Assembly: GCA_030614915.1 (NCBI GenBank)
Contig: JAUXAG010000002.1
Location: forward strand, 124,001-188,000
DNA length: 64,000 nucleotides
Origin: Actinomycetes bacterium
GTDB taxonomy: Bacteria > Planctomycetota > Phycisphaerae > JAACET01
Reading direction: 5' to 3'
Part shown: positions 26,618 through 36,657 of the stretch, piece by piece
Layout: the number at the start of each line of letters is the position of its first letter
Position numbering within the stretch: the stretch's first letter is position 1
Program-made: the position numbers and the translations under genes
Notes under the pieces: generated by a model
Databases searched by the model: none
What the model was told of the DNA's origin: nothing
What the model saw: the letters and a program-made list of their open reading frames with translations, nothing else

Positions 26618-27769
26618 TTATGTACGTTTCCTGGCCAGGAATCTGGCGCCGGCCAATTGGCGGATAAGGCCCTTCAATTGCAACATGGTCAGGGCGGAGG
26701 AGACCTGGCCAGCAGCGAGCTCAGTAGCGGCGCAGAATTCGTCAACGGTCATGGGCTCATCTGTGGCTGCGGTAAGAATAGCCTTTTCCGCGTCGGAAAG
26801 ATTGGCGGGCAAGGCGGGGGCGGCCGGCGGCTGATCGTCGTGGTCGGTCCCGATGCGCATGGTTTGACCAAGGTCTCCTAATTCATCGAGGATGTCTTCC
26901 AGGGATCTGATCAGGCAGGCGCCGTCTCTTATTAGCTGGTTGGTACCACCGGCGGCGAGATTGTCGACCCGACCGGGCAGGGCAAAAACCTCTCGGCCCT
27001 GCTCGGCGGCTGTGCGAGCAGTAATCATGGCCCCGCTGCGGAGGGGACCTTCAATAATCAGCACACCCAAGGAAAGACCGCTGATGATGCGATTGCGTCT
27101 GGGGAAATTTTCAGACAGGGGCTCGGCGAGCATAGGGAACTCAGAGATAACCGCGCCCTGAACGGTGATGGCTCGATAGAGATCGGCGTTTTCGGGTGGA
27201 AAGACGCGGCCAAGGCCGCAGCCCTGCACGGCGATGGTTCGCCCGCCGGCCTTGAGGGCACCGTGGTGTGCGGCGGAGTCGATTCCCCGGGCCAAGCCGG
27301 ATACGATGGTGAAACCGGCCCTGGCCAAGGCGGCAGCGAATCTTTCGGCCTGCTCGAGGCCGTAACGGCTTGGGCGTCTGGTGCCGACAATGGCTATGGC
27401 CGTGGCATCTTCGGGCTGGAGCTCTCCATCGACGTAGAGGATGGGGGGAGGATCGTAGATATTCTTCAGACCGACGGGGTAAGACGGACTATCCCAGCAG
27501 AGCAGGTCGACTCCGGCCTTGGCGACCAAGCTCAGCTCCTTGTCAACATCCACCTGCCGGCGAGCAGAGACTATCCCGTCGGCTCGGATGCGGCCTATTC
27601 CTTCGACACAGGCAAGGGCTGAACGGTCTGCCTTTAGAGCGGCTGATGCGGAACCGAAGGTCTGCAGAAGCTGCCGAAAAATCGTCGGTCCCACACCAGC
27701 GGTCAAATGCAGGTGCAAATAACTGCTTATAGCGTCGCCATGGGCCATTGGCTCATTGATCTTTGCCAT
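26618..27769 (-). CDS. dprA: DNA processing protein DprA
   Basis: DprA binds incoming single-stranded DNA and loads RecA during natural transformation. The 383-residue protein has a Rossmann-like DprA core (IVGTRRPSRYGLEQAERFA, SGLARGIDSAAHHGAL, EFPMLAEPLSENFPRRNRII) and a C-terminal winged-helix region (TVDEFCAATELAAGQVSSAL) seen in many homologues. AGAGGA lies upstream of the start. Together with type IV pilus genes in the window it raises the possibility of competence, but no comEC or comF is present here. Confidence 0.94.
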   Translation of the reverse strand: MAKINEPMAHGDAISSYLHLHLTAGVGPTIFRQLLQTFGSASAALKADRSALACVEGIGRIRADGIVSARRQVDVDKELSLVAKAGVDLLCWDSPSYPVGLKNIYDPPPILYVDGELQPEDATAIAIVGTRRPSRYGLEQAERFAAALARAGFTIVSGLARGIDSAAHHGALKAGGRTIAVQGCGLGRVFPPENADLYRAITVQGAVISEFPMLAEPLSENFPRRNRIISGLSLGVLIIEGPLRSGAMITARTAAEQGREVFALPGRVDNLAAGGTNQLIRDGACLIRSLEDILDELGDLGQTMRIGTDHDDQPPAAPALPANLSDAEKAILTAATDEPMTVDEFCAATELAAGQVSSALTMLQLKGLIRQLAGARFLARKRT

Positions 27770-28000
27770 ATTCCTCTTTGGGCGTAACGTAGTGCCCTAA
27801 AGGGCGCAACAAAGGCCATTTTAACCTAACAACAGTCTAATAGGCTGGTTACATCGACATGCCCGCTTAGCTTCCGGGCAAGGCCGTCTCTAAACGGGGC
27901 AGATTCGACGAACGCCCAAAAAGAGGAGCGATAGGGTTTTTTAAGTTTATCGAGCAATACACGATATTTCTCATCCGTTTCTAAGCGAATGTATGAACAA

Positions 28001-28029
28001 ATGTTACAGTCATTTCGTATGGTTGTCAA
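28001..28029 (-). promoter_or_regulatory. Sigma-70-like promoter reading toward dprA
   Basis: On the minus strand TTGACA (28024-28029) and TAACAT (28001-28006) are separated by 17 bases. Transcription would start near 27994 and give dprA a leader of about 225 bases, unusually long. The 27770-28000 stretch shows no good gene. Confidence 0.6.
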
Positions 28030-28073
28030 CAGCTAAAAAAGACCTAATGAGGCCGATTTGTAGGAGTAGGGTC

Positions 28074-28101
28074 TTGACATTAGGCTGTTTTCGGCTAGAA
28101 T
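28074..28101 (+). promoter_or_regulatory. folC: Sigma-70-like promoter for folC
   Basis: TTGACA (28074-28079) and TAGAAT (28096-28101) are separated by 16 bases, about 50 bases before the folC ATG. Divergent to the dprA promoter. Confidence 0.65.
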
Positions 28102-28151
28102 TTGCGAAGTATTGTAGTTGAAGCCCTTTTCCCGGTTTTGTGGTCCAGACG

Positions 28152-29546
28152 ATGAGCCCCACAGTCGCCCGAAAAACCCGGCCCGCGCGCTCACGGCGTG
28201 CCCGAGGCCCTTTTCCCACGTATAATTCGGCTCTGAGGTATCTGTTTTCGAGCACAGATTACGAGCAGAGCGGCCCGCCACGGGGATATAACATCGACAA
28301 CTTCAGTCTGGACCGAATGCGACGTCTGCTGGGCAAGTTGGGTGCTCCCCACCGGATGCTCAACGCGGTGCATATCGCGGGGACCAAAGGGAAAGGCTCG
28401 ACAGCGGCTATGCTGGCAGCGATGCTGCAGGGTAGCGGTTTTCGGGTGGGGATGTACACCTCGCCGCACCTGGTGGAACTGCGGGAGCGGATTCAGGTCA
28501 ACGGGCGAATGATCTCCGAACCGGAATTGCGGGTCCTTCTAGGTAAGGTTTTCACGGCAGTAAAGAAACTGGGCAACGGGCGCTCACCGACTTTTTTCGA
28601 AATAATGACCGCGGTGGCCTTTGTGCACTTTGTGGAGAAAGACGTTGACGTAGCAGTGATCGAAAGCGGTCTGGGGGGCCGACTGGACTCGACCAATGTA
28701 CTCAGGCCAAAGGTCTGCGGTATAACCAGTATCAGCCACGACCACTGCCAGCAGTTGGGGGATACGCTGGGCAGCATCGCGTCGGAAAAGGCGGGTATCT
28801 TCAAGCGTGGGGTACCAGTGGTATCCGTGCCTCAGGCAGCGGAGGCTGAACAGGCCCTGCGCAAAGTTGCCAGCGCGGCAGGGACGAGTGTAGCGTTTAC
28901 AGGCAAAGATATTGACTTTTCTCTACGGTTTGAGTCGACCAAGGGGGGCGGACCTCAGACGCGTGTTTGCGTAACTACACCTTTGAGCCGATTCGAGCAC
29001 CTTCGGGTTCCCCTGGCCGGTGAACACCAGGCGGTGAACTGCGGACTAGCGCTGGCGCTACTGGATAAGCTCAAAGAGCTGGGCTACGACATAGATGATG
29101 AGCGAGCTATCCGGGGGCTGTCGCGGACGGTGTTGCCGGGGCGCATGGAACTGCTGCATAGCGATCCTCGGGTAATAGTGGACGGGGCCCACAATCCGGG
29201 CAGTATCGAGGCCCTGATGTTGGCCATTGGGCAGAATATCAGTTACGACTCGATGGTGGTGATTTTCGGGTGCTGCACGGACAAAGACGTGAGCAGCATG
29301 CTGCGGCGGGTAAGGCAAGGTGCAGATAAAGTTATCTTCACCAGAAGCTCGAGCCCGCGCAGTGCGGATCCGGAAGAGCTGGCCAATATGTATTCGTCGC
29401 TGGGGGGGATGTGCCAAGCGACTGATTCTTTCCCGGAGGCTCTGCGTCAGGCCTACGCGGCTGTCTCGCGGGGGGATCTGATCTGCGTAACCGGTTCGTT
29501 CTACTTGGTGGGCGAAGCTAAGAAACACTTCAATCGGCTAGACTAG
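28152..29546 (+). CDS. folC: Bifunctional folylpolyglutamate/dihydrofolate synthase FolC
   Basis: FolC adds glutamate to dihydropteroate and to folates. The 464-residue protein has the P-loop GTKGKGSTAAMLAAML, the omega-loop region TSPHLVELRERIQVNG, ESGLGGRLDSTN and the C-terminal VDGAHNPGS. Start ATG at 28152; a GTG at 28140 is a less likely alternative. The first about 30 residues are Arg- and Pro-rich and not conserved in the family. It stands alone behind its own promoter. Confidence 0.93.
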   Translation: MSPTVARKTRPARSRRARGPFPTYNSALRYLFSSTDYEQSGPPRGYNIDNFSLDRMRRLLGKLGAPHRMLNAVHIAGTKGKGSTAAMLAAMLQGSGFRVGMYTSPHLVELRERIQVNGRMISEPELRVLLGKVFTAVKKLGNGRSPTFFEIMTAVAFVHFVEKDVDVAVIESGLGGRLDSTNVLRPKVCGITSISHDHCQQLGDTLGSIASEKAGIFKRGVPVVSVPQAAEAEQALRKVASAAGTSVAFTGKDIDFSLRFESTKGGGPQTRVCVTTPLSRFEHLRVPLAGEHQAVNCGLALALLDKLKELGYDIDDERAIRGLSRTVLPGRMELLHSDPRVIVDGAHNPGSIEALMLAIGQNISYDSMVVIFGCCTDKDVSSMLRRVRQGADKVIFTRSSSPRSADPEELANMYSSLGGMCQATDSFPEALRQAYAAVSRGDLICVTGSFYLVGEAKKHFNRLD

Positions 29547-29621
29547 GCCGGATATTGGATGAGTCTTGTGCGCCGGCGAGTTCTTTTTGTAAGAAGCCCG
29601 TGCGAAGGCGGCGGACGGTGC

Positions 29622-32600
29622 CTATGGCGGTGGGGGGGCTATGGGCTTGAGTATACCTTCCAGGATTTTTCCGACTTCTCTGGCGGCCTGATTTCGCAGG
29701 ACGCGGGAGATCTGCTCCAAGAGGAGCCCGGGGAAGGCGGCGACGTCGAGCCGGGGCTTGCTGAGAGTGCCGGTTATGGGCAGGTAAATGCGCTGGTCTG
29801 CGAGGAATTTGATGAGCTCGGGGCGGTTGCCCAACATGGAGGGCAAGATGGGGATGCCGACCCGCATGCTTATGCTTTCATCCAAGCCGACCTGGCCGGA
29901 AAATGACAAGTCCAGCAGGTGGCTAAAAACAATGTGCATATCTTTGTAGCTGACGACGCCATCGGAAAGCTCGATACTGACCGGGCGGAGCTCGCCAAGC
30001 TTGCTGGAGAGGTCAAGATCGAGTATGGAAGCCAAATCCGCCATTATCCCCTTTCTGGGCTGGAAGAGAAGGTCTTTGCCGCTGAACAGGCCCTTCATTT
30101 TGGCGGTCTGTCTCCATTTGGCTGGGTCGTCTATGAGCAGGTGGTTGCAGATGAAGCTGACGGTGCCGGAGACTTGGTGGTTATCGGCGAAGACGGGGTT
30201 GATAAACTTCAACAGAGCGTTGGACATTTGGGCGTTGATCTGAACGTCTTCGACAAGGTTGATGGGCTGGGAGATTACGAGAAACGGTTTTGTGCGGGCC
30301 AGAGAAACCTGAGCCTGGAAGTTAATTTTTCCCTTGTTGGCTGGTATGGTGCTGGGGGGAATGGTCAGCAGGCCCTGTTTTACATGCATGTCAATGTCGG
30401 CAGGTCCGAGGGTCACGCCTGCAAGCTCCTGCCGGTCGATGTGCAACGCAGCCGGCCCACTGAGCGAAGCAAGCCAATCCGTGCTGCCTGGTGTGCCGGT
30501 GAGAGTCATATTGGCACTGCCCGAGCCGGTGAGCTCAGGCCAATTGCTAAACCAAGGCTGCATGACGCGACTGAGTCGCTGGAGGTCAGAGTGTACCTGG
30601 AGGGTGATCTTGGCAGGTGAGGCTGGAGAGGAGAGGCCTGTTGTTACTTGAGCATTGACCTGGAGGAAATCGGAAGAGACATCCAAGCGGCTCAGCTCGA
30701 GGGTCTTGGCGGCGCGGTCGGCAGAACCTTCGATCTGCAGAGAGATTTTCGGTTCGGCGAAGACTGGTCGGCCGGGTGGGCGAAGCTTCAGATTGAGAAT
30801 CTGCGAGTCGAGTGTAAAACTTTCCTGCTGAGTTTGCCGGGAATAGGAGGCTTGGCCGGCCAACTGTCCGGCGAGCTCGGTTTTGGGATCGAGCTTGGCG
30901 AAGGTGACCAACCAGGGGTTGAGCCGGCGGAGGTCGCCCTGGAAGTCGGCCTGGGTATGGATGTCAAACTTGCCGTCCGGTTGCCGGGCGAGGGTTAGCT
31001 TTTGGAAGCGGGCGGTCAGGCCAGCTAATTTGAGCTGCGGCAATTCGCCATCCAGGGTTCGAGAGTTGAGATCGTATAGCAGCTTGTGCTCAAGAGTGAC
31101 GCGGGGCTCAAGCAGAGTCCGGCCGTCTTCGTAGGTGATACGAAGGTCCTGGAGGGTGGTTGCTCCATCACAAGCGATGATTTGAGGACGGGGGGCGGCG
31201 AAGGTCAGGGCGCTGTCGAGCGTGCCCTGTAGCTGGAAGTCCTGGGGTGAAGAACCGAAGGCTAGGGTAAGCTCCTGCAATCGGGCCAGGTCGGCTGTGA
31301 TTTGGGCCTGGCCGGTGACGGCCAGTGGCTTGGGATCGATTTGCCCGGAGAATTGAAGCTCGGTGCGGTCGGTGAGGAGCTGGGCTTGTTTGAAGGAAAG
31401 AGCAGCTATTTGATTGTTCTCGGTGCGAGTGAGAGAACCGTCGAGGATTAGTCGAAGGTGGGGCTCGCGAAGGTCGCGCTGGGCCAAGCCAGCAATGAGA
31501 AGATTGTCGGCAGTCAACTCGGTGAGGAAATTGATCCGGTGGTCCTGGGTGGTGATGTCGGCGTTACAGAGGAGCTGGCCGTCGAGGTCGAGTTTGCCGA
31601 GGTCGGCGAATTGGGCCAAATAGGTTTGCAAGGTAGACAAATCACTTTTTAATTTGATTTGGCCGGTGACCGCTAGTGGCTTGGGATCGATTTGCCCGGA
31701 GAATTGAAGCTGAGTGCGCTCGGTTAGGAACTGGGCCTGTTTGAAGGAAAGGGCAGCTATTTGATTATTGTCGGTACGGGTAAGAGAACCGTCGAGGATC
31801 AGTTGAAGGTGTGGCTCGCGGAGATCGCGTCTTGCCAGGCCAGTGATAAAGAGATCGGTGGCGGTCAGGTCGGCCTGGCAGTTTAACCGGCGGTCCTGGG
31901 TGGTGATGTCGGCATTACAGAGGAGCTGGCCGGCGAGGTCGAGTTTGCCGAGGTCGATGAATTGGGACAGGTAGCTATTCGCCCTGGATAAATCGGTTTC
32001 CAATTGCATCCGACCAGAGACGGTCAAAGGCTGGAGATTGCAACTGCCGGCGAATTGAAGCTGGGTCTCGTCGGCGAGGAGTTGGGCCCGTTCAATGGAG
32101 ACCGCAGCGATTTGCTTATCCTGGGCCAAGGTGAGAGAACCTTGGAGGTTCAATCTAATCTGGGGCTCACGAAGGTCGCGGGGTGTCAGCCCGTGGAGGA
32201 AGAGGTCGGTTCCGGTAAGGTCGAGCTGGAAGTCCAAGTGCCGTGGGGCGGTGGTGAGCTTTGCATCGCAGAGGAGCTGTCCGGCGAAGCTACTGTCGCC
32301 AAGGTCTATGAATCGAGCCAACTGAATATTGAGCTTGGCGAGGTCGAGGTCGGCCTGGAGAGTGAGGTCGTTTGCTTTTCCGGTGGCGGAGAGGCTGCCG
32401 AAGCCGCTGTTGGCAGATATCCGGCGAATCTGAAGGTCCTGCTCTTTGGTGCGGACAAGGTCAAAGCTGAATTCGACGGGTTCGTCGAGTTGGATGTTCC
32501 TTTTTGGCGTAGAGCCTTGCATATTCTGCAAGGCAGCGGTGCCGATCAGTTGGGTGCTGCCGTCAGCGGTGGTAATAGTGTAGTTGGCAATTAGATCGCC

Positions 32601-33740
32601 ACCAGTAATTTTTAGCTCGGGTTGAAGGTGCAAGGTAGCCGGCAATTGATTGAGTATCTTGGGCAAGTCGGCACTTAGCCGGCCATCCAAGCGAGCCGAA
32701 CCCAGTTCGGGCAATTTGTCGGTGGAGGCCAAATGCATGGTGCCGCTGGTTTGGATGTTGATTAGGTCGGAGGCCAGAATTAATTCGTCGAGGGTCAGCA
32801 GAGTATCGCGGTGGTGGGCCTGGGCGCTGAGGGAAAAATCGCGCAGATGTAATTCGTCGCTCTTGAAAAGCTTACCGGTGAGTCTAATGTCAGCCGAGTT
32901 AGCTTGACATTCGAGTTTAATATTCTCAAGCCCATCCATTCGGACATGCCCCCGGAGATCCAATAGACCCGCAGTTTCCAGCTTGAGTCCCGCTCGCTGT
33001 AAAAGCGGTGACAACAATCGCAAACCAAGCTGTTTGACACTGACCTTTGCACTTGCCTTTACTAACTCCGGTACAAAGCCACCGTCGTCTCGGCGAGGAA
33101 TGGTTCCCTCAGCCTCGATTTTGCCTTGGCCCCGAGCGTCGGTCAAATCGCAGTTGAGCTTAAAGCTGACCGGCTGCCCAGAGGGGGACACTTGCACGGA
33201 AGCGTCGATATTGTGAATGGATAAGGGGGGGGCGTCGGGTCTGTGGATGCGCACGACACCCTCAGTAATCTGCAGGTCAAAGGAAGGTTGGGTGGAGCTC
33301 GGGCTGGCGGGCCCGCGGGAAGGTGCAGCAATCTTTTCCAGGCTCGTATGCCACTGGCGGTCGAAGCGAATATCCAAGCGAAGGCTGCCCAGATTGATTT
33401 TACCCAGGCGAGGGTTTTGGCCCAGAAGCGAGAAGTAGGACGGATTGAGGGAAAGGTTTTTGATTTCAGCGACGGGCTCCGAGTCTTCGTCTTCGAGAGA
33501 TAGTCCCTGGATATCGACGCCAGTGAACCAGCCGATGGACCAGGAGTCGATGGATAGCCGCCCATTGATACGCTGATTAATCTGCCGCAGGGCTAATTTG
33601 CGGAACGGCGAAGTGGAAACGATGGTCGGACCCAGAGCGATAAGGACCAAGACTGCGGCCAGGGCGATCAGTAAGATTTTGAGCCAGCGGGGGAGCTTTT
33701 TGAGCGCAATGGGTAGTAGTGTTTTTTCTTTTGTGGACAT
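29622..33740 (-). CDS. Giant AsmA-like membrane-anchored protein
   Basis: A 1372-residue protein with one N-terminal membrane helix (about residues 20-42) followed by a very long, beta-rich, Gly/Asp/Leu-rich body, the layout of AsmA/TamB/YhdP-type proteins that bridge the periplasm and move lipids. Early segment RLSIDSWSIGWFTGVDIQGLSL and late segment SGTVSFICNHLLIDDP fit this family. Residues about 477-827 are three tandem 117-residue repeats. The ATG overlaps the mnmA stop by one base, so it is coupled to mnmA. AsmA identity is by architecture, not by a single diagnostic motif. Confidence 0.7.
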   Translation of the reverse strand: MSTKEKTLLPIALKKLPRWLKILLIALAAVLVLIALGPTIVSTSPFRKLALRQINQRINGRLSIDSWSIGWFTGVDIQGLSLEDEDSEPVAEIKNLSLNPSYFSLLGQNPRLGKINLGSLRLDIRFDRQWHTSLEKIAAPSRGPASPSSTQPSFDLQITEGVVRIHRPDAPPLSIHNIDASVQVSPSGQPVSFKLNCDLTDARGQGKIEAEGTIPRRDDGGFVPELVKASAKVSVKQLGLRLLSPLLQRAGLKLETAGLLDLRGHVRMDGLENIKLECQANSADIRLTGKLFKSDELHLRDFSLSAQAHHRDTLLTLDELILASDLINIQTSGTMHLASTDKLPELGSARLDGRLSADLPKILNQLPATLHLQPELKITGGDLIANYTITTADGSTQLIGTAALQNMQGSTPKRNIQLDEPVEFSFDLVRTKEQDLQIRRISANSGFGSLSATGKANDLTLQADLDLAKLNIQLARFIDLGDSSFAGQLLCDAKLTTAPRHLDFQLDLTGTDLFLHGLTPRDLREPQIRLNLQGSLTLAQDKQIAAVSIERAQLLADETQLQFAGSCNLQPLTVSGRMQLETDLSRANSYLSQFIDLGKLDLAGQLLCNADITTQDRRLNCQADLTATDLFITGLARRDLREPHLQLILDGSLTRTDNNQIAALSFKQAQFLTERTQLQFSGQIDPKPLAVTGQIKLKSDLSTLQTYLAQFADLGKLDLDGQLLCNADITTQDHRINFLTELTADNLLIAGLAQRDLREPHLRLILDGSLTRTENNQIAALSFKQAQLLTDRTELQFSGQIDPKPLAVTGQAQITADLARLQELTLAFGSSPQDFQLQGTLDSALTFAAPRPQIIACDGATTLQDLRITYEDGRTLLEPRVTLEHKLLYDLNSRTLDGELPQLKLAGLTARFQKLTLARQPDGKFDIHTQADFQGDLRRLNPWLVTFAKLDPKTELAGQLAGQASYSRQTQQESFTLDSQILNLKLRPPGRPVFAEPKISLQIEGSADRAAKTLELSRLDVSSDFLQVNAQVTTGLSSPASPAKITLQVHSDLQRLSRVMQPWFSNWPELTGSGSANMTLTGTPGSTDWLASLSGPAALHIDRQELAGVTLGPADIDMHVKQGLLTIPPSTIPANKGKINFQAQVSLARTKPFLVISQPINLVEDVQINAQMSNALLKFINPVFADNHQVSGTVSFICNHLLIDDPAKWRQTAKMKGLFSGKDLLFQPRKGIMADLASILDLDLSSKLGELRPVSIELSDGVVSYKDMHIVFSHLLDLSFSGQVGLDESISMRVGIPILPSMLGNRPELIKFLADQRIYLPITGTLSKPRLDVAAFPGLLLEQISRVLRNQAAREVGKILEGILKPIAPPPP
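31260..32312 (-). repeat. Three tandem 351-bp repeats within the AsmA-like gene
   Basis: The FxDLG codons that begin the units lie at 32310-32312, 31959-31961 and 31608-31610, exactly 351 bases apart. Units 2 and 3 share long identical stretches, such as the codons for SGQIDPKPLAVTGQ, while unit 1 has diverged. This points to a stepwise, in-frame duplication, the last step being recent. Confidence 0.9.
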
Positions 33741-34897
33741 TATGCAGTTCCCAAGGAATCGGTCCGTGAGGAGGTCGGGGGGCCATTAAGATAAGTGATA
33801 GTTCCGCCGGCGACAACGGTTTGGCAGTGGTTGTAGAGGACCAGTCGCTGGCCAGGACAAGGGGCAAATTGGGGCTCATTGAATTTGACCATTGTTTGGG
33901 GGCCGACTTGGAGAACGGTGCACGGGCAGGCTTGTCCGGGAGAGCGGATTTGGCCGAACAACTGCCGGCCGAGCTGGAGCTCGTCGGGCAAAAAGGTGTT
34001 TACGCTGCTCATGGATACATGGCGGCGGAGGGCTTCTTGGCGGGTTCCGAGGATAACGCTGTTATCGCCGGGGCAGATGCGGGTTACGTAAAGGGGCTCG
34101 GTGAATGCGATGCCGAGTCCGCGGCGCTGGCCAAGGGTGTAATTGAAGATGCCTTGGTGTTGGCCGAGGACCTTGCCGTCCGAATCAAGTATGGGGCCGG
34201 GATGGGGAACGGCTTCTTGGCCGAGGGCGTCTCGGTAGTTGCCCTGGCCGGCGAAACACAACTCCATGCTGTCGGGCTTGTCGGCAACATTAAGTCCTCT
34301 TGTGCGGGCCAAGCTGCGAACCTTTTGTTTGGTGAGCTCTCCAAGAGGCAGGACGAGCCGGCCGAGGCGGTGGGCAGAGATGCCGTGGAGAAAGTAGCTT
34401 TGGTCTCTGGAGTTGTCATTGGAGCGAACAAGGCAGGAATGACCGTTGGACTGGATGAGGCGGGCATAGTGACCGGTGGCTAAATGGCGGATGCCGAAGG
34501 TAGCTTCCAGGAAGTCCCAGACCAGAGTGAACTTTAGGAAGGTGTTGCAGTCGACACAGGGGCAGGGGGTCCAGCCTTGGTTGTATGCACGGCGGAAGGG
34601 TTCGATGACGAATTTGTGGAAGGCCTGCTCGACGTCGAGGAAATAATGGGGGATGTCGAGTTGGTCACAGATAAAGGCGGCCTGGGTTCCGCAACAGGGG
34701 CTGGGGTGGTTGCACTGTTGGGCGAGGGGGATTTTCATGGTGATCCCAAGGACGTCCCAGCCAGCGTCCTTGAGGAGCATGGCGGTGACGGAGCTATCGA
34801 CGCCGCCGCTCATGAGAACGGCAATTTGTTTGGCGGAGGGCTGGGCAGTCCAGGGCTCAAACGTGGGCGGTAAGAGTTTCAATTGACTATTATCCAT
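33740..34897 (-). CDS. mnmA: tRNA-specific 2-thiouridylase MnmA
   Basis: MnmA thiolates U34 of tRNAs for Lys, Glu and Gln. The 385-residue protein has the PP-loop VLMSGGVDSSVTAMLL, the tRNA/sulfur segment CPCVDCNTFLKF with the nucleophilic Cys, GHYARLI, and the second catalytic Cys in MELCFAGQGNYRD. A preceding segment QQCNHPSPCCGTQAAF is typical of this family. The last domain is the beta-barrel with CPCTV. It is followed without gap by the AsmA-like gene. Confidence 0.93.
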   Translation of the reverse strand: MDNSQLKLLPPTFEPWTAQPSAKQIAVLMSGGVDSSVTAMLLKDAGWDVLGITMKIPLAQQCNHPSPCCGTQAAFICDQLDIPHYFLDVEQAFHKFVIEPFRRAYNQGWTPCPCVDCNTFLKFTLVWDFLEATFGIRHLATGHYARLIQSNGHSCLVRSNDNSRDQSYFLHGISAHRLGRLVLPLGELTKQKVRSLARTRGLNVADKPDSMELCFAGQGNYRDALGQEAVPHPGPILDSDGKVLGQHQGIFNYTLGQRRGLGIAFTEPLYVTRICPGDNSVILGTRQEALRRHVSMSSVNTFLPDELQLGRQLFGQIRSPGQACPCTVLQVGPQTMVKFNEPQFAPCPGQRLVLYNHCQTVVAGGTITYLNGPPTSSRTDSLGTA

Positions 34898-34994
34898 GGT
34901 AGCCCGGTACTAATAGTCCGCTGTGTTGATGTCTTTGAAGCCTCGTTGGCGAGCTTTGCGGACAATGCGTTTTATGAATCTTTTGTGTTTGCGG

Positions 34995-36089
34995 TCAGAG
35001 GTTCTCCAGTCGCTGCTGGCGGTCGTGGGCCTCGAGGGCGTCCAGGAGAGTATCGAGCTCGCCGGTGATGATGCGGTCGAGGCTGTAGAGATCGAGATTG
35101 ATGCGGTGGTCACTGAGGCGGTTCTGCGGGAAATTGTAGGTTCGGATTCGCTGGGAGCGGTCGCCGGAGCCAATCATATTGCGGCGGGTGGATTCGCGCT
35201 GGGCTCGCTTTATGGATTCGAAGTGATCGAAGAGTCGTGATTTGAGGATTCTCCAGGCCTTGGCCCGATTCTTGTGCTGGGATTTTTCATCCTGCATAGA
35301 AACAGTGATTCCGGTGGGCAGGTGGGTGAGCCTGATGGCGGAGGAGACTTTATTGACGTTCTGTCCCCCGGGACCGCTGGCCCGGAAGACATCCTCGCGG
35401 ACTTCGTCGGGCTTGATATCGATATCAAGCTTTTCGGGTTCGGGCAGGACGGCAACGGTGGCGGCGGAGGTGTGGATTCGGCCCTGGGCCTCGGTGACCG
35501 GGACGCGCTGAACACGGTGGCCACCACCTTCGAAGGCTAATCGCTTATAAGCACCTCGACCAGTAACGGAAAAGATGACTTCGCGGAATCCGCCCAGATC
35601 GGTGGGAGAAAAATGGATGAGCTCGGTTTTCCAGGACTGGCTCTCGGCATAGCGAGTGTACATCTGGTAGAGGTCTCTAGCGAAGAGGGCGGCTTCCTCA
35701 CCACCGGTTCCGGCCCGGACTTCCATGATGCAGGAATCGACGTCCAACTGCTCGTCGGTGATCAGGGCTTGCTTGACCTGTTCGGCGGCCTGGGCGGCCT
35801 GAGCTTGAAGCTGGGGCAATTCTTCGCGGGCTAACTGGAGTAGCTCGGGGTCGGGGTTTTCGCTGTCGGTGATTTGGCGGGCCTCTTCAAGGGCCTGGGC
35901 GGCCTGTTTGTAGTTGCGGTAGGACTCGACGAGCTTGTCGAGCCGGCCTCGCTCTTTGGAAAGCTCGATCAGACGGAGATGGTCAGAGGCCACCTCAGGT
36001 TTGGCCATCTGAAGCTCAAGCTCGGCGTGGCGGGCGGATAGTTCTTCCAGGCGAGCTACGAGGTTTTCAGCCAGCAATTCGGTGGTCAT
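34995..36089 (-). CDS. prfA: Peptide chain release factor 1
   Basis: RF1 ends translation at UAA and UAG. The 364-residue protein carries the hydrolysis motif GGQ in [13 protein letters not shown], and the C-terminal signature [15 protein letters not shown] that separates RF1 from RF2. The ATG at 36089 is chosen over a GTG two codons earlier; GGAG lies about 8 bases upstream. Order rpmE then prfA is conserved. The usual next gene, prmC (which methylates GGQ), is not next to it here. Confidence 0.94.
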   Translation of the reverse strand: MTTELLAENLVARLEELSARHAELELQMAKPEVASDHLRLIELSKERGRLDKLVESYRNYKQAAQALEEARQITDSENPDPELLQLAREELPQLQAQAAQAAEQVKQALITDEQLDVDSCIMEVRAGTGGEEAALFARDLYQMYTRYAESQSWKTELIHFSPTDLGGFREVIFSVTGRGAYKRLAFEGGGHRVQRVPVTEAQGRIHTSAATVAVLPEPEKLDIDIKPDEVREDVFRASGPGGQNVNKVSSAIRLTHLPTGITVSMQDEKSQHKNRAKAWRILKSRLFDHFESIKRAQRESTRRNMIGSGDRSQRIRTYNFPQNRLSDHRINLDLYSLDRIITGELDTLLDALEAHDRQQRLENL

Positions 36090-36201
36090 ATCCACACTCC
36101 GATCGAGCAGAAGAGCCCGGTGTCCGGGACATAAGGCAAAACAAAGACGCCACGGTCAGGAGATCAAACCAGAGCCGCGGCGTGAGATAGGGTGACGGTA
36201 T

Positions 36202-36468
36202 CTACTTTTTGTCTTTGGATTGGGCCTTTTCGTCGGTTTTTTCTGGGTCTTTAGCGGCGGGGGAAACACCTTTCCAGTTGTACTTGCGCTGGAACTTTTC
36301 GATCCGGCCGGCGGAGTCAACGTATTTCTGCTTGCCGGTGTAGAAAGGGTGGCACTTGCCGCAGACCTCGATGACAATCTTTTCCTTGGTGGAGCGAGTA
36401 ACGAAAGTCTCGCCACAGCCACAAGTTACGGTGGCTCCTACATACTTGGGATGGATATCTTTCTTCAT
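36202..36468 (-). CDS. rpmE: 50S ribosomal protein L31, zinc-binding form
   Basis: An 88-residue ribosomal protein with the family start MKKDIHPKY, Cys residues in VTCGCGETF and [15 protein letters not shown] for zinc, and the C-terminus [10 protein letters not shown] Lys/Asp/Pro-rich tail of about 20 residues is longer than in E. coli. ATG at 36468 is preceded by GGGAG with a 7-base spacer. It lies 112 bases upstream of prfA. Confidence 0.95.
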   Translation of the reverse strand: MKKDIHPKYVGATVTCGCGETFVTRSTKEKIVIEVCGKCHPFYTGKQKYVDSAGRIEKFQRKYNWKGVSPAAKDPEKTDEKAQSKDKK

Positions 36469-36657
36469 AATCATACTCCCAGAATCCAAAGGATTCTATC
36501 GGTCAGGCAGACGAAGGTCAAGAGGAAAAATCTTGGGGAGACGGGCGGGTGCGAGCTGGGACGAGGTGCGAGCTTGAGAGTCTCGGCTGGTTAGCCTAGA
36601 ATATGGTCTATATGGCTTGATTTGAGCGGATGGTGGTAACTATTAGAAAAATGAGAA

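Noticed and set aside
27826-28029. 67-codon minus-strand frame before dprA
   Set aside because: Its start codon overlaps the predicted promoter, so it would not be on the transcript; no ribosome binding site.
31260-32312. CRISPR-like array
   Set aside because: The 351-base repeats are coding, long and without spacers.
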